Shown here piece after piece: positions 25,215 through 33,486 of a stretch of DNA of 64,000 bases; the first letter of the stretch is position 1, and the number at the start of each line of letters is the position of its first letter. The notes below the pieces were generated by a model that was given only the letters and a program-made list of their open reading frames with translations, was not told the DNA's origin and made no database searches. Origin of the DNA: Dehalococcoidales bacterium (GTDB lineage Bacteria; Chloroflexota; Dehalococcoidia; Dehalococcoidales; UBA5627). Where the stretch lies: the NCBI GenBank assembly GCA_041656115.1, contig JBBAED010000004.1:1-64000 (forward strand), given 5' to 3'. Made by a program: the position numbers and the translations under genes.

Positions 25215-26138
25215 ATGCAAAATAACGGCAAAGGAACGGCTGTAGCCGTACAAGTAAATAATATTTATAAGACGTACGGCAAAAAAACAGTGGTTTCCGA
25301 TGTTTCTTTTTCCGTTGAAAAAGGCGAGATTTTTGGTCTTATCGGCCCTAACGGCGCCGGTAAGACCACTTCTATCCGTATGATGATGGATATTATCAAA
25401 CCGGATTCGGGCGAGGTTTACATTCTCGGTGAAAAGTTCCGCGAAGAAACCAAAAACAAAATCGGCTATCTCCCCGAAGAAAGGGGTTTGTATAAAAAAC
25501 AAACCGTTACGGAAACCTTAAAATATATGGCGTCGCTTAAAGGCAATGCCGTATCCGATAAACGCATCGAAGAAATGCTAAACCGTGTCGGAATGCTCCC
25601 TCACAAAAACAAAAAAATCGAGGAAATGAGCCGCGGCATGGGGCAGCTTATTCAGTTTTTGGTAACCGTGATTCACAACCCGGCCTTGATAATTTTAGAC
25701 GAACCGTTTTCGGGGTTGGATCCGGTTAACACCGAAATTCTGAAAGGGTTGATTTTAGAACTCAAAGAGGAAGGCAAATCAATCATTTTCAGTACGCATC
25801 AGATGAGCCAGGTTGAAGAACTTTGCGACCGCCTTTTTATGATTAACAAAGGGGCTGAGGTTCTTTACGGTAACTTAAATGAAATCAAGCGCAAATACCG
25901 CGCCAACTCTGTTTTTATTGCTTACGAAGGGGAAGCCGGTACCTTAAAAGGGGTCACCGAAAGCCGCCAAAAAGACGGCTACACCGAATTTTTCCTTGAT
26001 TCAAAAACGCTACCGCAAGATTTGCTGCAACAACTGCTTGATAAAAAAGTAATGGTAACCCGCTTTGAAGTCGGGACGCCGAGCCTGCATGAAATCTTTA
26101 TCCGCATAGCAGGAGCGAACGGAGACGGCAATGGGTAA
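25215..26138 (+). CDS. ABC transporter ATP-binding protein (NatA-like)
   Basis: This cytoplasmic ATPase powers the permease encoded next to it. Walker A is GPNGAGKTTS, the Q-loop lies near GYLPEERGLYK, the signature is the degenerate MSRGMGQ, Walker B is LIILDEPFSGLDP, and the switch histidine is in IIFSTHQMS. A C-terminal DUF4162-type region (residues about 220-300) is usual for ABC-2 exporters of the NatA or drug-resistance group. The gene overlaps the permease start by 8 bases. The exported substrate is unknown. Confidence 0.93.
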   Translation: MQNNGKGTAVAVQVNNIYKTYGKKTVVSDVSFSVEKGEIFGLIGPNGAGKTTSIRMMMDIIKPDSGEVYILGEKFREETKNKIGYLPEERGLYKKQTVTETLKYMASLKGNAVSDKRIEEMLNRVGMLPHKNKKIEEMSRGMGQLIQFLVTVIHNPALIILDEPFSGLDPVNTEILKGLILELKEEGKSIIFSTHQMSQVEELCDRLFMINKGAEVLYGNLNEIKRKYRANSVFIAYEGEAGTLKGVTESRQKDGYTEFFLDSKTLPQDLLQQLLDKKVMVTRFEVGTPSLHEIFIRIAGANGDGNG

Positions 26139-27345
26139 AATAAAAACCATTTTCAAGCGCGAACTGTTAAACACCGTAAAAAGGAAATCGTTTATTTTGG
26201 TTACGGTTGCTTTCCCGCTGTTGGGGCTTTTGGTAATCGGCGGGATTGGCTTTTTCCAGAGCGCCGAAGAAGGCCCCGTTAATGATATCAGAATCGGTTA
26301 TGTCGATGAGCCGGGGGATTTTAACGGTAATTTAACATACGGCAACGTAACGCTTGTTCCGCAGGAAGATTGGCAAAGCGCTTTTGATAATATGTCAAAC
26401 GGTTTAATCAGCCAATTTTTTGTTATTCCCCGGGATTACATGGCTAACGGCAATATATTAAGATATACCTTTTCCAGAGAAGTCGATGTCCCTTACGAAG
26501 TTTACAACACTATTGAAATGTTTCTGCTTAATAACATTCTGGAAGGGAAAGTCGATAGCAGCATCGCCAACCGAGTGGCTTACCCCCTTTTCCTAAGTAA
26601 CTTTACTCTTTCATCCGGTGGTGAGGTTTCCGACCAGCAAGGCGGATTTGCCTCGGTTATTATCCCTTATATTTTCAGCTTATTATTAGTTATGGCAATC
26701 TTTACTTCTTCCGGCTTTTTACTCCAAGGGCTGGGGGAGGAAAAAGAAAACAGGGTAATGGAAATCTTATTATCCTCGGTTTCGTCAACACAGCTTATTA
26801 CCGGTAAAGTGCTCGGGTTGGGGTGTGCCGGGCTGATTCAGATTGGGGTCTGGCTTGTTTCCGCCAGAATCCTTGCCGATATGGCCTCGACTTCAATCGG
26901 CGGGATATTAAGCGGGCTCTCAATTCCAACCGATTATTTGATTGTCAGCCTTATTTATTTTGTGACGGGTTATCTTTTATTTGCCATCATTATGGCCGGT
27001 GCCGGTTCCATCGGCGCTACCGCCCGTGAAAGCCAACAATTTTCGACAATCTTTACCCTTATGGCAGTAGTCCCGTTTTTCTTTATGATTCAGATTCTGG
27101 AGTCACCGGCGGGCGCTTTAGCACAATTCCTCACCTTCTTCCCAATAACCGCCCCAATAACGGTTATAATGCGAATGGCGGTTATTGATATCCCGATCTG
27201 GGAACTGGGCGTAAGCATTGCAATTATGGTCGCTGCCATTTTTGGCTCAATTTTGCTGGCCGCCAAGATATTCCGCACATTCCTTTTGATGCACGGCAAA
27301 ACACCGAAACTGGGTGAAATTATAAAGACGTTAAGACAGGCCTAA
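26131..27345 (+). CDS. ABC-2 type permease (NatB-like)
   Basis: A 404-residue membrane protein: an N-terminal helix (SFILVTVAFPLLGLLVIGGI), an extracytoplasmic domain (about residues 45-175), then five or more membrane helices. The cytoplasmic motif EEKENRVMEILLSSVS with TQLITGKVLG is typical of ABC-2 exporters of the NatB group. It overlaps the ATPase gene by 8 bases and the two form one transporter. Sodium export would be a guess from the name alone. Confidence 0.92.
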   Translation: MGKIKTIFKRELLNTVKRKSFILVTVAFPLLGLLVIGGIGFFQSAEEGPVNDIRIGYVDEPGDFNGNLTYGNVTLVPQEDWQSAFDNMSNGLISQFFVIPRDYMANGNILRYTFSREVDVPYEVYNTIEMFLLNNILEGKVDSSIANRVAYPLFLSNFTLSSGGEVSDQQGGFASVIIPYIFSLLLVMAIFTSSGFLLQGLGEEKENRVMEILLSSVSSTQLITGKVLGLGCAGLIQIGVWLVSARILADMASTSIGGILSGLSIPTDYLIVSLIYFVTGYLLFAIIMAGAGSIGATARESQQFSTIFTLMAVVPFFFMIQILESPAGALAQFLTFFPITAPITVIMRMAVIDIPIWELGVSIAIMVAAIFGSILLAAKIFRTFLLMHGKTPKLGEIIKTLRQA

Positions 27346-27379
27346 CAAAACAGACGGGCGGACAATTCGAAAACAGGGA

Positions 27380-27408
27380 TTGTGCTTCAACCCCCGTTCT
27401 GTTATTAT
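27380..27408 (+). promoter_or_regulatory. Promoter of the amidohydrolase gene, implying a leaderless mRNA
   Basis: TTGTGC (27380-27385), 17 bases, TATTAT (27403-27408). The ATG at 27419 lies 10 bases after the -10 box, so the leader would be 0 to 5 bases; no ribosome-binding site is visible. Confidence 0.5.
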
Positions 27409-27418
27409 CATCTCAATT

Positions 27419-28261
27419 ATGATTATTGATTTTCATACGCATATATTCCCGCCGCAGATAATAAATAACCGCGATTATTACGGTCAAACCGACCACTGCT
27501 TCGGCACGCTCTACAGTAACCCGAAAGCAAAACTGATTACCGCCGAAGAGCTTATCGCAAGCATGGACGATTGCAAGGTGGATATCTCGGTGGTGCAAAA
27601 TATAGGCTGGACAACCCATGAACTTTGTGTTGAAACCAATAATTATATTCTCGAATCAATCCAAAAATACCCCGACAGGCTAATCGGTTTTTGCAGTGTC
27701 CAGCCCTTGTCAATGGGGGAGGCAATCGAAGAAATCAACCGTTGTGCCGCCGGTGGTATGCGCGGGGTGGGGGAATTAAGACCGGATGTCCAAATGCTGG
27801 ATATCGCCGACAAAGACTTTACACAACCCCTTGCGGATGCGCTGGTTAAAAACAATATGATTCTGCTTACCCACAGCTCCGAGCCGGTCGGGCACCAATA
27901 CGCGGGGAAGGGAACCGTAACGCCGCATATGCTTTATTCTTTGATTTACAACCACCCCGAACTGACAATTGTCTGCGCCCATTGGGGAGGGGGGTTACCT
28001 TTTTATGCGCTGATGCCCGAGGTTGAAATTGCAATGGAAAACGTTTATTTTGATTCGGCCGCTTCACCTTTTCTTTACAAACCGGCAATCTATAAACAGG
28101 TTAGCGCAATTATCGGGGAGGATAAAATCCTTTTCGGGAGTGATTATCCCTTAATGCCCCAATCCCGTGTTATCAAAGAAATACTTTTAGAGGATTTACC
28201 GGATATTACAAAAATGAAAATACTCGGAGAAAACGCGCGTAATCTGCTAAGGATTAACTAA
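27419..28261 (+). CDS. Amidohydrolase family metal-dependent hydrolase (COG2159 type)
   Basis: A TIM-barrel hydrolase with the metal ligands of the amidohydrolase_2 group: the N-terminal DFHTHIFPP, LLTHSSEPVGH in mid-protein, CAHWGGGLPFY and the late FGSDYPLMP aspartate. Members hydrolyse or decarboxylate small acids; the substrate cannot be told. The open frame reaches 27380 but the ATG at 27419 gives MIIDFHTH, the normal start, and follows a promoter at leaderless distance. thpR follows with its TTG 2 bases after the stop, suggesting coupling. Confidence 0.88.
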   Translation: MIIDFHTHIFPPQIINNRDYYGQTDHCFGTLYSNPKAKLITAEELIASMDDCKVDISVVQNIGWTTHELCVETNNYILESIQKYPDRLIGFCSVQPLSMGEAIEEINRCAAGGMRGVGELRPDVQMLDIADKDFTQPLADALVKNNMILLTHSSEPVGHQYAGKGTVTPHMLYSLIYNHPELTIVCAHWGGGLPFYALMPEVEIAMENVYFDSAASPFLYKPAIYKQVSAIIGEDKILFGSDYPLMPQSRVIKEILLEDLPDITKMKILGENARNLLRIN

Positions 28262-28262
28262 T

Positions 28263-28856
28263 TTGGAAATAATACGTGCCTTTATTGCCATTGAACTCCC
28301 GCAAAGCCTAAAAGAAGAACTTGCTAAATTACAGGAGAAACTAAAAGCAAACACCTCGTGCGTCAAATGGGTTTCACCTGACAGCATTCACTTGACCCTA
28401 AAATTTCTTGGTGATATCGAAAAAACAAACGTAAACCTAATCGCAAGTGCGATGGACGAAGCCGCAAGAAAAATAAGCCCCTTTAGTTTATGCGTTGGGG
28501 AGCTGGGAGCATTCCCCAACAGCCGGAGGATACAGGTAGTCTGGGTGGGGCTGGAAGGAGCCTCGGACACCCTGGACAAACTCTACCTCAGCCTTGAATC
28601 CGAGGCAGAAAAAATCGGTTTCCCGCCTGAAAAAAAGGCCTTTAAACCGCATTTAACGCTGGGGCGCATTGGCATGCACGTATCTGAGAGTGAACGCCAA
28701 AAATTCGGTGAGCTTGTTCAAAAAAGCAGCGCTAACATCAGTTACACATTTGAGGCAGCCGATATCAGCCTAATGCAAAGCACGCTGACACCGCAGGGCG
28801 CAATTTATAACAGGCTACATAAAGCAAACTTTACGGGCGCTGATTACAATCGTTAG
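28263..28856 (+). CDS. thpR: RNA 2',3'-cyclic phosphodiesterase
   Basis: ThpR (LigT family) opens 2',3'-cyclic phosphates at RNA ends and can join tRNA halves in vitro. Both HxTx motifs are present as HLTLKFLG (about residue 43) and HLTLGRIG (about residue 128), and the N-terminal RAFIAIELP is typical. The 197-residue length is normal. The start is a TTG placed 1 base after the amidohydrolase stop codon, with no separate ribosome site, so translation is probably coupled. Confidence 0.93.
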   Translation: MEIIRAFIAIELPQSLKEELAKLQEKLKANTSCVKWVSPDSIHLTLKFLGDIEKTNVNLIASAMDEAARKISPFSLCVGELGAFPNSRRIQVVWVGLEGASDTLDKLYLSLESEAEKIGFPPEKKAFKPHLTLGRIGMHVSESERQKFGELVQKSSANISYTFEAADISLMQSTLTPQGAIYNRLHKANFTGADYNR

Positions 28857-28931
28857 CCCATCGTTAACCTTGTAAAAAAATTATTAACTGATGTATACTC
28901 TTAGCAATAAATTGGCCGGGAGGTGGATTTC

Positions 28932-29144
28932 GTGGAACAATTCAACTATCCAAAATGTCAAAAATGCGCTAACGGAAATTTAGTACCCCTTTCTGATTTC
29001 GGCGGACAAGGTGCATCCATTACCTACAAAGCATGGGTCTGCACCAATCCCGATTGCGGTTACAATCTGAAAATCAGAAACGGGGATATTTATATTAACG
29101 AACCGATCTTCAGCGGTGCTAACAGCCGCTCACGACAAGGTTAA
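28932..29144 (+). CDS. Small zinc-ribbon protein, function unknown
   Basis: A 70-residue protein with CQKC near the start and CTNPDCGYNLKI in the second half, which should form one zinc ribbon. A conserved-looking SDFGGQGASITYKAWVC lies between. The GTG at 28932 is preceded by GGGAGG at 8 bases and is preferred to a GTG three codons earlier that lies inside the ribosome site. Resembles the zinc-ribbon proteins seen next to comF or tRNA genes, but I assign no family. Confidence 0.72.
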   Translation: MEQFNYPKCQKCANGNLVPLSDFGGQGASITYKAWVCTNPDCGYNLKIRNGDIYINEPIFSGANSRSRQG

Positions 29145-29176
29145 TTATAAAACCAACCGCAAATCAAAATTTTCAA

Positions 29177-29884
29177 ATGTTACCTATCTTAGGCAAATTC
29201 AAACGGATAGCGCTGGATTTGCTGTTCCCTTTGCGCTGTATTGAATGCGGTAAAGAAGGTAATCTGATATGCCAGGATTGCCGCGCCCAACTGCAATGGA
29301 TATCGGCGCCGGTATGCTCCTTTTGCGGTGTTGACAAACCCATTGACAAACCTTGTACAAGCTGCCCGACATTCAAACCGGTTATCGACGGGGTTCGCGC
29401 CCCGCTGCGCTACGAAGGCATTATTCGTTCCGCCGTGCATCAATTAAAATACCGCAACCTTAGGGCCATTGCCATCCCTTTGGCATCCGTAATGGCGGAT
29501 TACCTTGCAAAAAATCCTTTGCCCTATGACATTATTATGCCTGTACCCTTGCACTTCAAAAAACTGCGCGAACGCGGCTATAATCAATCCGAGTTACTGG
29601 CTAAGGAAATTGGAAAAATTACGAGTTTGCCGGTTAATACAAAATGTCTTATTCGCATTAGACAGACCCCTGCACAAGCCATGACAAAAGGGAGAGATGA
29701 AAGGTATGTTAACCTTACCGATGCCTTTTCTTGTCTTAATAACGACACAGTGGGGAAAAGAGTACTGTTGATTGATGATGTGGCAACGTCTTGTGCAACT
29801 TTGGATGCCTGCGCACAAGCGCTAAAGTCAGCAGGTGCCGTTTCCGTTTGGGGTTTTACACTGGCCAGAGATATCCGCAAATAA
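29177..29884 (+). CDS. comF: ComF-family phosphoribosyltransferase-like protein
   Basis: ComF proteins are needed for DNA uptake in competent bacteria, though many carriers are not known to be competent. The N-terminal zinc finger has paired cysteines (CIECGKEGNLICQDC and CSFCGVDKPIDKPCTSC); the C-terminal phosphoribosyltransferase fold has the LRERGYNQSELLAKEIG segment and the PRPP-loop-like VLLIDDVATSCATLDAC. The 235-residue length matches the family. It lies 32 bases after the zinc-ribbon gene. No other competence gene is in view. Confidence 0.9.
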   Translation: MLPILGKFKRIALDLLFPLRCIECGKEGNLICQDCRAQLQWISAPVCSFCGVDKPIDKPCTSCPTFKPVIDGVRAPLRYEGIIRSAVHQLKYRNLRAIAIPLASVMADYLAKNPLPYDIIMPVPLHFKKLRERGYNQSELLAKEIGKITSLPVNTKCLIRIRQTPAQAMTKGRDERYVNLTDAFSCLNNDTVGKRVLLIDDVATSCATLDACAQALKSAGAVSVWGFTLARDIRK

Positions 29885-30045
29885 TAATGCCTTAAAACCG
29901 GCACGGCCACCTCCTCAGAATAGCCCCGGAGGCTTTGTAATTCAAAATAAGCCAAGGGCTAATGTGATAAGTGGGGAAACAACACAACAGATATCGAATC
30001 GCCGTAAAACGCATTTAAGCCCGCATTCCAACTGAACCGTTCTGT

Positions 30046-30429
30046 TTAGGAAACGTTAATATTAAAAACAGCTTTATTATCCGCTTCACCGCCAATGGCC
30101 CGCTGATAATTCAAGGTGATTTTAAAAACACCTTCTTTTAAGGCCTTAAAGCGGAGATATTGCGTTCCGCCGGCACCGAGTACCATTCCGTCTGTTGGAT
30201 CTTGTTCGTAGTTATCGGCAACCAGTTCGAATTCCGCATTTTGATAAACAGGCATCCACGAATAACCGGTGGTCGGGTTGGAATCAAGGGCAATCACAAA
30301 TTCACCGTTTACTTTTACTTCTATCGTATCGCCGGTATTAGTGTACGTTTTGATATTTTCTCCGCCGCAGCCGACCGCTGCCGCTAAAAACGCCGCTATT
30401 AAAGTAACCATCACCAGTATCCTCTTCAT
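30046..30429 (-). CDS. Chagasin-like (I42) protease-inhibitor lipoprotein
   Basis: The family inhibits papain-type cysteine proteases. The inhibitor loops are present as NPTTGYSWMP, GAGGTQYLRFKAL and the late YQRAIGG. A signal peptide MKRILVMVTLIAAFLAAAVG ends at a lipobox cysteine, so the protein should be anchored outside the membrane. I chose the ATG at 30429 over a TTG four codons earlier that would overlap the AAAGG ribosome site. Protein length 127. It is the gene downstream of radC on the same strand, 39 bases away. Confidence 0.88.
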   Translation of the reverse strand: MKRILVMVTLIAAFLAAAVGCGGENIKTYTNTGDTIEVKVNGEFVIALDSNPTTGYSWMPVYQNAEFELVADNYEQDPTDGMVLGAGGTQYLRFKALKEGVFKITLNYQRAIGGEADNKAVFNINVS

Positions 30430-30468
30430 TTCGTTTACCAACCTTTCCGGTAAGGCAATTTTTAAAAA

Positions 30469-31203
30469 CTAAGGTTCGTTGAGGCTCCTTGCTTTAAGTT
30501 CCAAGAATCCCTCTTCGTAACGGCAAATTAAACCCTCACCGCTAAAACTATAATACTTATTCTCACCGATTACAATATGGTCTAAAACCTTCAACCCGAC
30601 TGTTCCGGCCGCCATTACCAAATCGCGCGTCAAATCCTTGTCGCTCCGGCTGGGGGTGGGGTTACCGGAGGGGTGGTTATGAGCAAATATCATCGAAACA
30701 GCTTTGTGTTTGATGGCGCTTTCGATTACTTCGCGGATATGAACCACACTGCTGTCAACCGTGCCTTGGAACAAATCCTCGATTGCAATTATTTGATTCT
30801 GGCTGTTTAGATAGAACACCTTAAAGATTTCTTTTTTTAAGCCGCTCATTGAATGATAAAGATAATCAAAGACTTCTTGAGAGGAAGAAAGGGATTGTTT
30901 TTCGATTACACGATCTTTAAGGTATTGTTTGGCTACTTCATGAACAAAGGCAATTCCGAACGAATTATGCGGACCGATGCCGCTTATTTGTTGCAATTCC
31001 TCGGGGGAGGCTTCCAAAACGCCCCGCAGTGTTTTAAACTTTTTGATCGCTTCTTTGGCCTGTTGCTTGCAATCCTTTCTGGGGGAGCCCAAAGTAAGCA
31101 ACAACTCGATAATTTCGTAGTCGGCAAACCCTGTAAGCCCGGACGTAATAAATCTCTCGCGTAATCTTTTTCGGTGCCCGTCTCGATTTATTTCATCTGC
31201 CAT
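30469..31203 (-). CDS. radC: RadC-family JAB-domain protein
   Basis: RadC proteins combine an N-terminal helix-hairpin-helix (here around LQQISGIGPHNSFGIAFVHE) with a C-terminal JAB/MPN metalloprotease-like domain. The zinc motif HNHPSGNPTPSRSD is complete, preceded by the conserved IREVIESAIKHKAVSMIFAH region. The role in DNA repair named by the symbol has been questioned, and the true substrate is unknown. The 244-residue length is normal. The ATG is at 31203. Confidence 0.93.
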   Translation of the reverse strand: MADEINRDGHRKRLRERFITSGLTGFADYEIIELLLTLGSPRKDCKQQAKEAIKKFKTLRGVLEASPEELQQISGIGPHNSFGIAFVHEVAKQYLKDRVIEKQSLSSSQEVFDYLYHSMSGLKKEIFKVFYLNSQNQIIAIEDLFQGTVDSSVVHIREVIESAIKHKAVSMIFAHNHPSGNPTPSRSDKDLTRDLVMAAGTVGLKVLDHIVIGENKYYSFSGEGLICRYEEGFLELKARSLNEP

Positions 31204-31549
31204 TCCGGTTCTCGGTATCGTTTATTATCACAATCAAAAAGATATCTCCGTTTTAAAAAGGATGCGTAATTCTAGCACAATTTTTACGGGATTTGCATGG
31301 GTGGAGAACAGATTGATGCAAAGATAATTATTAAAAATAAGATAAAGACGTTCGGGCTAATCAGATTGAGAAGATTTCCCGTATCCGTCCGCAGATTGCA
31401 ATACCGATTTTGGAAAAAAGAGCGCAATAAAAGAGCGAATTAAAAATGAGATGATACCTTGAGGCAGGTAAGATTTGATATTGACAGGTCTATTTTTTAT
31501 TTCAGGCCAAAAACAAAGGGGTTACACGCCTGGGCGTGGAATATACGTT
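31204..31549. other. Intergenic stretch between radC and tmRNA
   Basis: AT-rich DNA with no open frame of note. It should hold the radC promoter near its left end and, at 31525-31538, the hairpin that ends the tmRNA transcript. I see nothing else in it. Confidence 0.5.
31510..31538 (-). terminator. Probable tmRNA terminator
   Basis: Read on the minus strand, the palindrome CACGCCCAGGCGTG lies 11 bases after the tmRNA 3' end and is followed by TAACCCCTTTGTTTTTGG. The stem is short but GC-rich. Confidence 0.55.
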
Positions 31550-31904
31550 TGGTGGAGACGGGGGAGAATCGAACTCCCCGTCCAATAAAGACTGTCCTGA
31601 ATATACTACAGGTTTAGTTAGCAGATTAAGCTCACCTTACCGGCCTCTGCTAACCGAGTTCGGTAAGGCCAGCCGATGGATCTTTCGTTACTCGTATCGG
31701 CATTCGGTTAACGGCACCCCGACATCTCGACACCCAATCCCTACCCGCCGGGGTGAGGTAGAGTTGGATGCGCTAGCTGTTTTTAGCCAGCGAGAACCAT
31801 TTCAGGTTCGCCATTTATGTTTTTGCCACCTTTTTAATGAGAGCTGCGACAATCTCAACCTGCAATCCAGTAACTAACCTTTACTGTCGAAACCTTGCGT
31901 CCCC
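31550..31904 (-). ncRNA. ssrA: tmRNA (ssrA), tag GEPEMVLAG
   Basis: tmRNA rescues ribosomes stalled on broken mRNA and tags the product for proteolysis. The 5' end GGGGACGCAAGGTTTCGACAG and the 3' end with a T arm (GGGAGTTCGATTCTCCC), acceptor strand and encoded CCA are typical; GGGGACG pairs with CGTCTCC. The resume frame reads GGC GAA CCT GAA ATG GTT CTC GCT GGC TAA at 31812-31783, giving GEPEMVLAG, which ends in the usual hydrophobic degradation signal. smpB lies 16 bases upstream on the same strand, so the two partners may be co-transcribed. Confidence 0.96.
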
Positions 31905-31920
31905 ATATTCAACTGTTAAA

Positions 31921-32379
31921 TTATAATCTTTTCCGGTTTTTAATCGTCCGGTCCATTTCTCTTTCAGCATCACGCTGGATAATCGCCTGGCGTTTATCGT
32001 ATTGCTTTTTACCCTTTGCCAGCGCAATTTGAACTTTGGCAACATGCCCTTTAATATACAGGCTTAACGGTACCAATGTCGAGCCCTTTTCGCTTGTTTT
32101 GGCAATCAGATTTCTGATTTCTTTACGGTGCAGAAGCAACTTGCGCGTGCGCGTCGGCTCGTGGCTCATGTAACTGCCGGATTCGTAGCGCGCAATATGG
32201 GCGTTAATAAGCCAAATCTCTCCGCGCTCGGGCTTAACAAAGGCCTGTCCGAGGTTAACCCTTCCCGAACGGATGGATTTTATCTCCGTTCCGGTCAGCA
32301 CTATCCCGGCCTCAAATTTTTCTAAAATATTATAATCGTGGTAAGCCTTACGATTAGTGGCAATTGTTTTTATAGTCAT
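31921..32379 (-). CDS. smpB: SsrA-binding protein SmpB
   Basis: SmpB binds tmRNA and places it in the empty A site of stalled ribosomes. The start ATNRKAYHDYNILEKFEAGI and the segment VLTGTEIKSIRSGRVNL are diagnostic, as is the C-terminal ALAKGKKQYDKRQ region that forms a helix in the mRNA channel. The 152-residue length is normal. A TATAAT lies 5 bases before the ATG (32390-32385), so the message may be leaderless. It directly precedes ssrA. Confidence 0.97.
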   Translation of the reverse strand: MTIKTIATNRKAYHDYNILEKFEAGIVLTGTEIKSIRSGRVNLGQAFVKPERGEIWLINAHIARYESGSYMSHEPTRTRKLLLHRKEIRNLIAKTSEKGSTLVPLSLYIKGHVAKVQIALAKGKKQYDKRQAIIQRDAEREMDRTIKNRKRL

Positions 32380-32484
32380 CTTTAATTATATCATTTTACG
32401 CTGTATGTGTGAATGAGTGCAAACGTACGCGCCGCAAACTGCTAATACGATGGATAACCCTTAATTATGGTGTAATATCTTAGC

Positions 32485-33183
32485 CTAGCGATATTCCCGC
32501 CATTTTTGAACAAGTTCTAAGGCGGCAAGCTTGGGGTTATCCGCCCCGGTAACCGCCGTAACAACAAAAAAACCGCCGACCCCCGTTTGGGCGAGCGCCG
32601 GAATATCGGCCGATTTAACCCCGCCCCCCACCACCACCGGAATCAGGCTTATCCTTGCCAGTTTGGCAATTTCTTCCAAGCTCCTCGTAATTATCTTACC
32701 GTCCGCGCCGATACCGCAATCGGGCTTGGTTGTTGTTTCGCGTAACGGACCGGCACCGAAGTAATCAATATCGGAAACATCCGCCGTTTGGATATACTCA
32801 AATAACTGATGCGTTCTCGCCGATAAGCCGATAATTGAATCTTTCCCTAAATAGTAACGGCATACATCAACCGGAATATCAGCTTGCCCTACATGGATTC
32901 CGTCAACTTTGGCGCCCTGCTTTCTGGCAGCCAATACAACATCAAGGCGGTCATCCACCAGTAAAGTAATTTCATCTGCCCTTCCGGATTGTGCGATTAC
33001 ATCAGAGGCTTTGCAGGTTATCTCTATTAAATCACGTGCCGAAGCGGTTTTAGAACGAATCTGCACACAAGTAAACATCGCTTCAACGGCATCTTTAATA
33101 ATCGGGATAATGGGGCGCCCTTTGGTATTTTCCGGCCCGATTACCAAATAGGCCGAAAGGTCGAATTTTTTACTGCCCTTCAT
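32485..33183 (-). CDS. thiE: Thiamine-phosphate synthase
   Basis: ThiE joins hydroxymethylpyrimidine diphosphate and thiazole phosphate to make thiamine phosphate. The (beta/alpha)8 protein shows LVDDRLDVVLAARKQGA, GIHVGQADIPV, GLSARTHQLFEYIQTADVSD, DYFGAGPLRETTTKPDCG and the phosphate loop VVVGGGVKSADIPAL. The usual VGPIFPTxTK motif appears as FGAGPLRETTTK, which fits. It overlaps the thiamine-binding gene by 14 bases and ends the operon. The N-terminus is about 20 residues longer than in minimal ThiE proteins. Confidence 0.93.
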   Translation of the reverse strand: MKGSKKFDLSAYLVIGPENTKGRPIIPIIKDAVEAMFTCVQIRSKTASARDLIEITCKASDVIAQSGRADEITLLVDDRLDVVLAARKQGAKVDGIHVGQADIPVDVCRYYLGKDSIIGLSARTHQLFEYIQTADVSDIDYFGAGPLRETTTKPDCGIGADGKIITRSLEEIAKLARISLIPVVVGGGVKSADIPALAQTGVGGFFVVTAVTGADNPKLAALELVQKWREYR

Positions 33184-33484
33184 TATCTTCCGCCAGAATA
33201 ACGTTTATTTTATCCACTTTGGCATTGATGGTGTTTGAAAACCCCGGGCGTACATCGGCCTTCAAAACAACCTCCGTGCGAATGCCTTTTGAAGCAAGAA
33301 CAAACGTCGCTTCTTTAACAACTTGCATCACCTCGTCCCACTCGCCTTCAATTTCGGTAAACATCGCGCTTGTACGATTCGGTAACCCGGATTTGCGGAT
33401 TACCCTAATCACCTCGGCTACCTCAGGCGCAAGCTCGTCGCCGACCCCGAAAGGCGCAATCGCCACCGCAACCAATGTATTCAT
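33170..33484 (-). CDS. MTH1187/YkoF-type thiamine-binding protein
   Basis: A 104-residue ferredoxin-like protein of the DUF77 (MTH1187) family. The N-terminal VAVAIAPFGVGDELAPEVAE and the internal SAMFTEIEGEWDEVMQVVKE are characteristic. Members bind thiamine or its HMP moiety and are thought to act in thiamine salvage. Its place between thiM and thiE (2-base gap and 14-base overlap) strongly supports that role. Confidence 0.9.
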   Translation of the reverse strand: MNTLVAVAIAPFGVGDELAPEVAEVIRVIRKSGLPNRTSAMFTEIEGEWDEVMQVVKEATFVLASKGIRTEVVLKADVRPGFSNTINAKVDKINVILAEDNEGQ

Positions 33485-33486
33485 AA

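Noticed and set aside
25215..27345. Definite sodium exporter NatAB
   Set aside because: The resemblance is only at the level of the ABC-2 family; no feature fixes the substrate.
31536..31877. Open frame of 113 codons on the plus strand
   Set aside because: It is antisense to the tmRNA, which explains the whole region.
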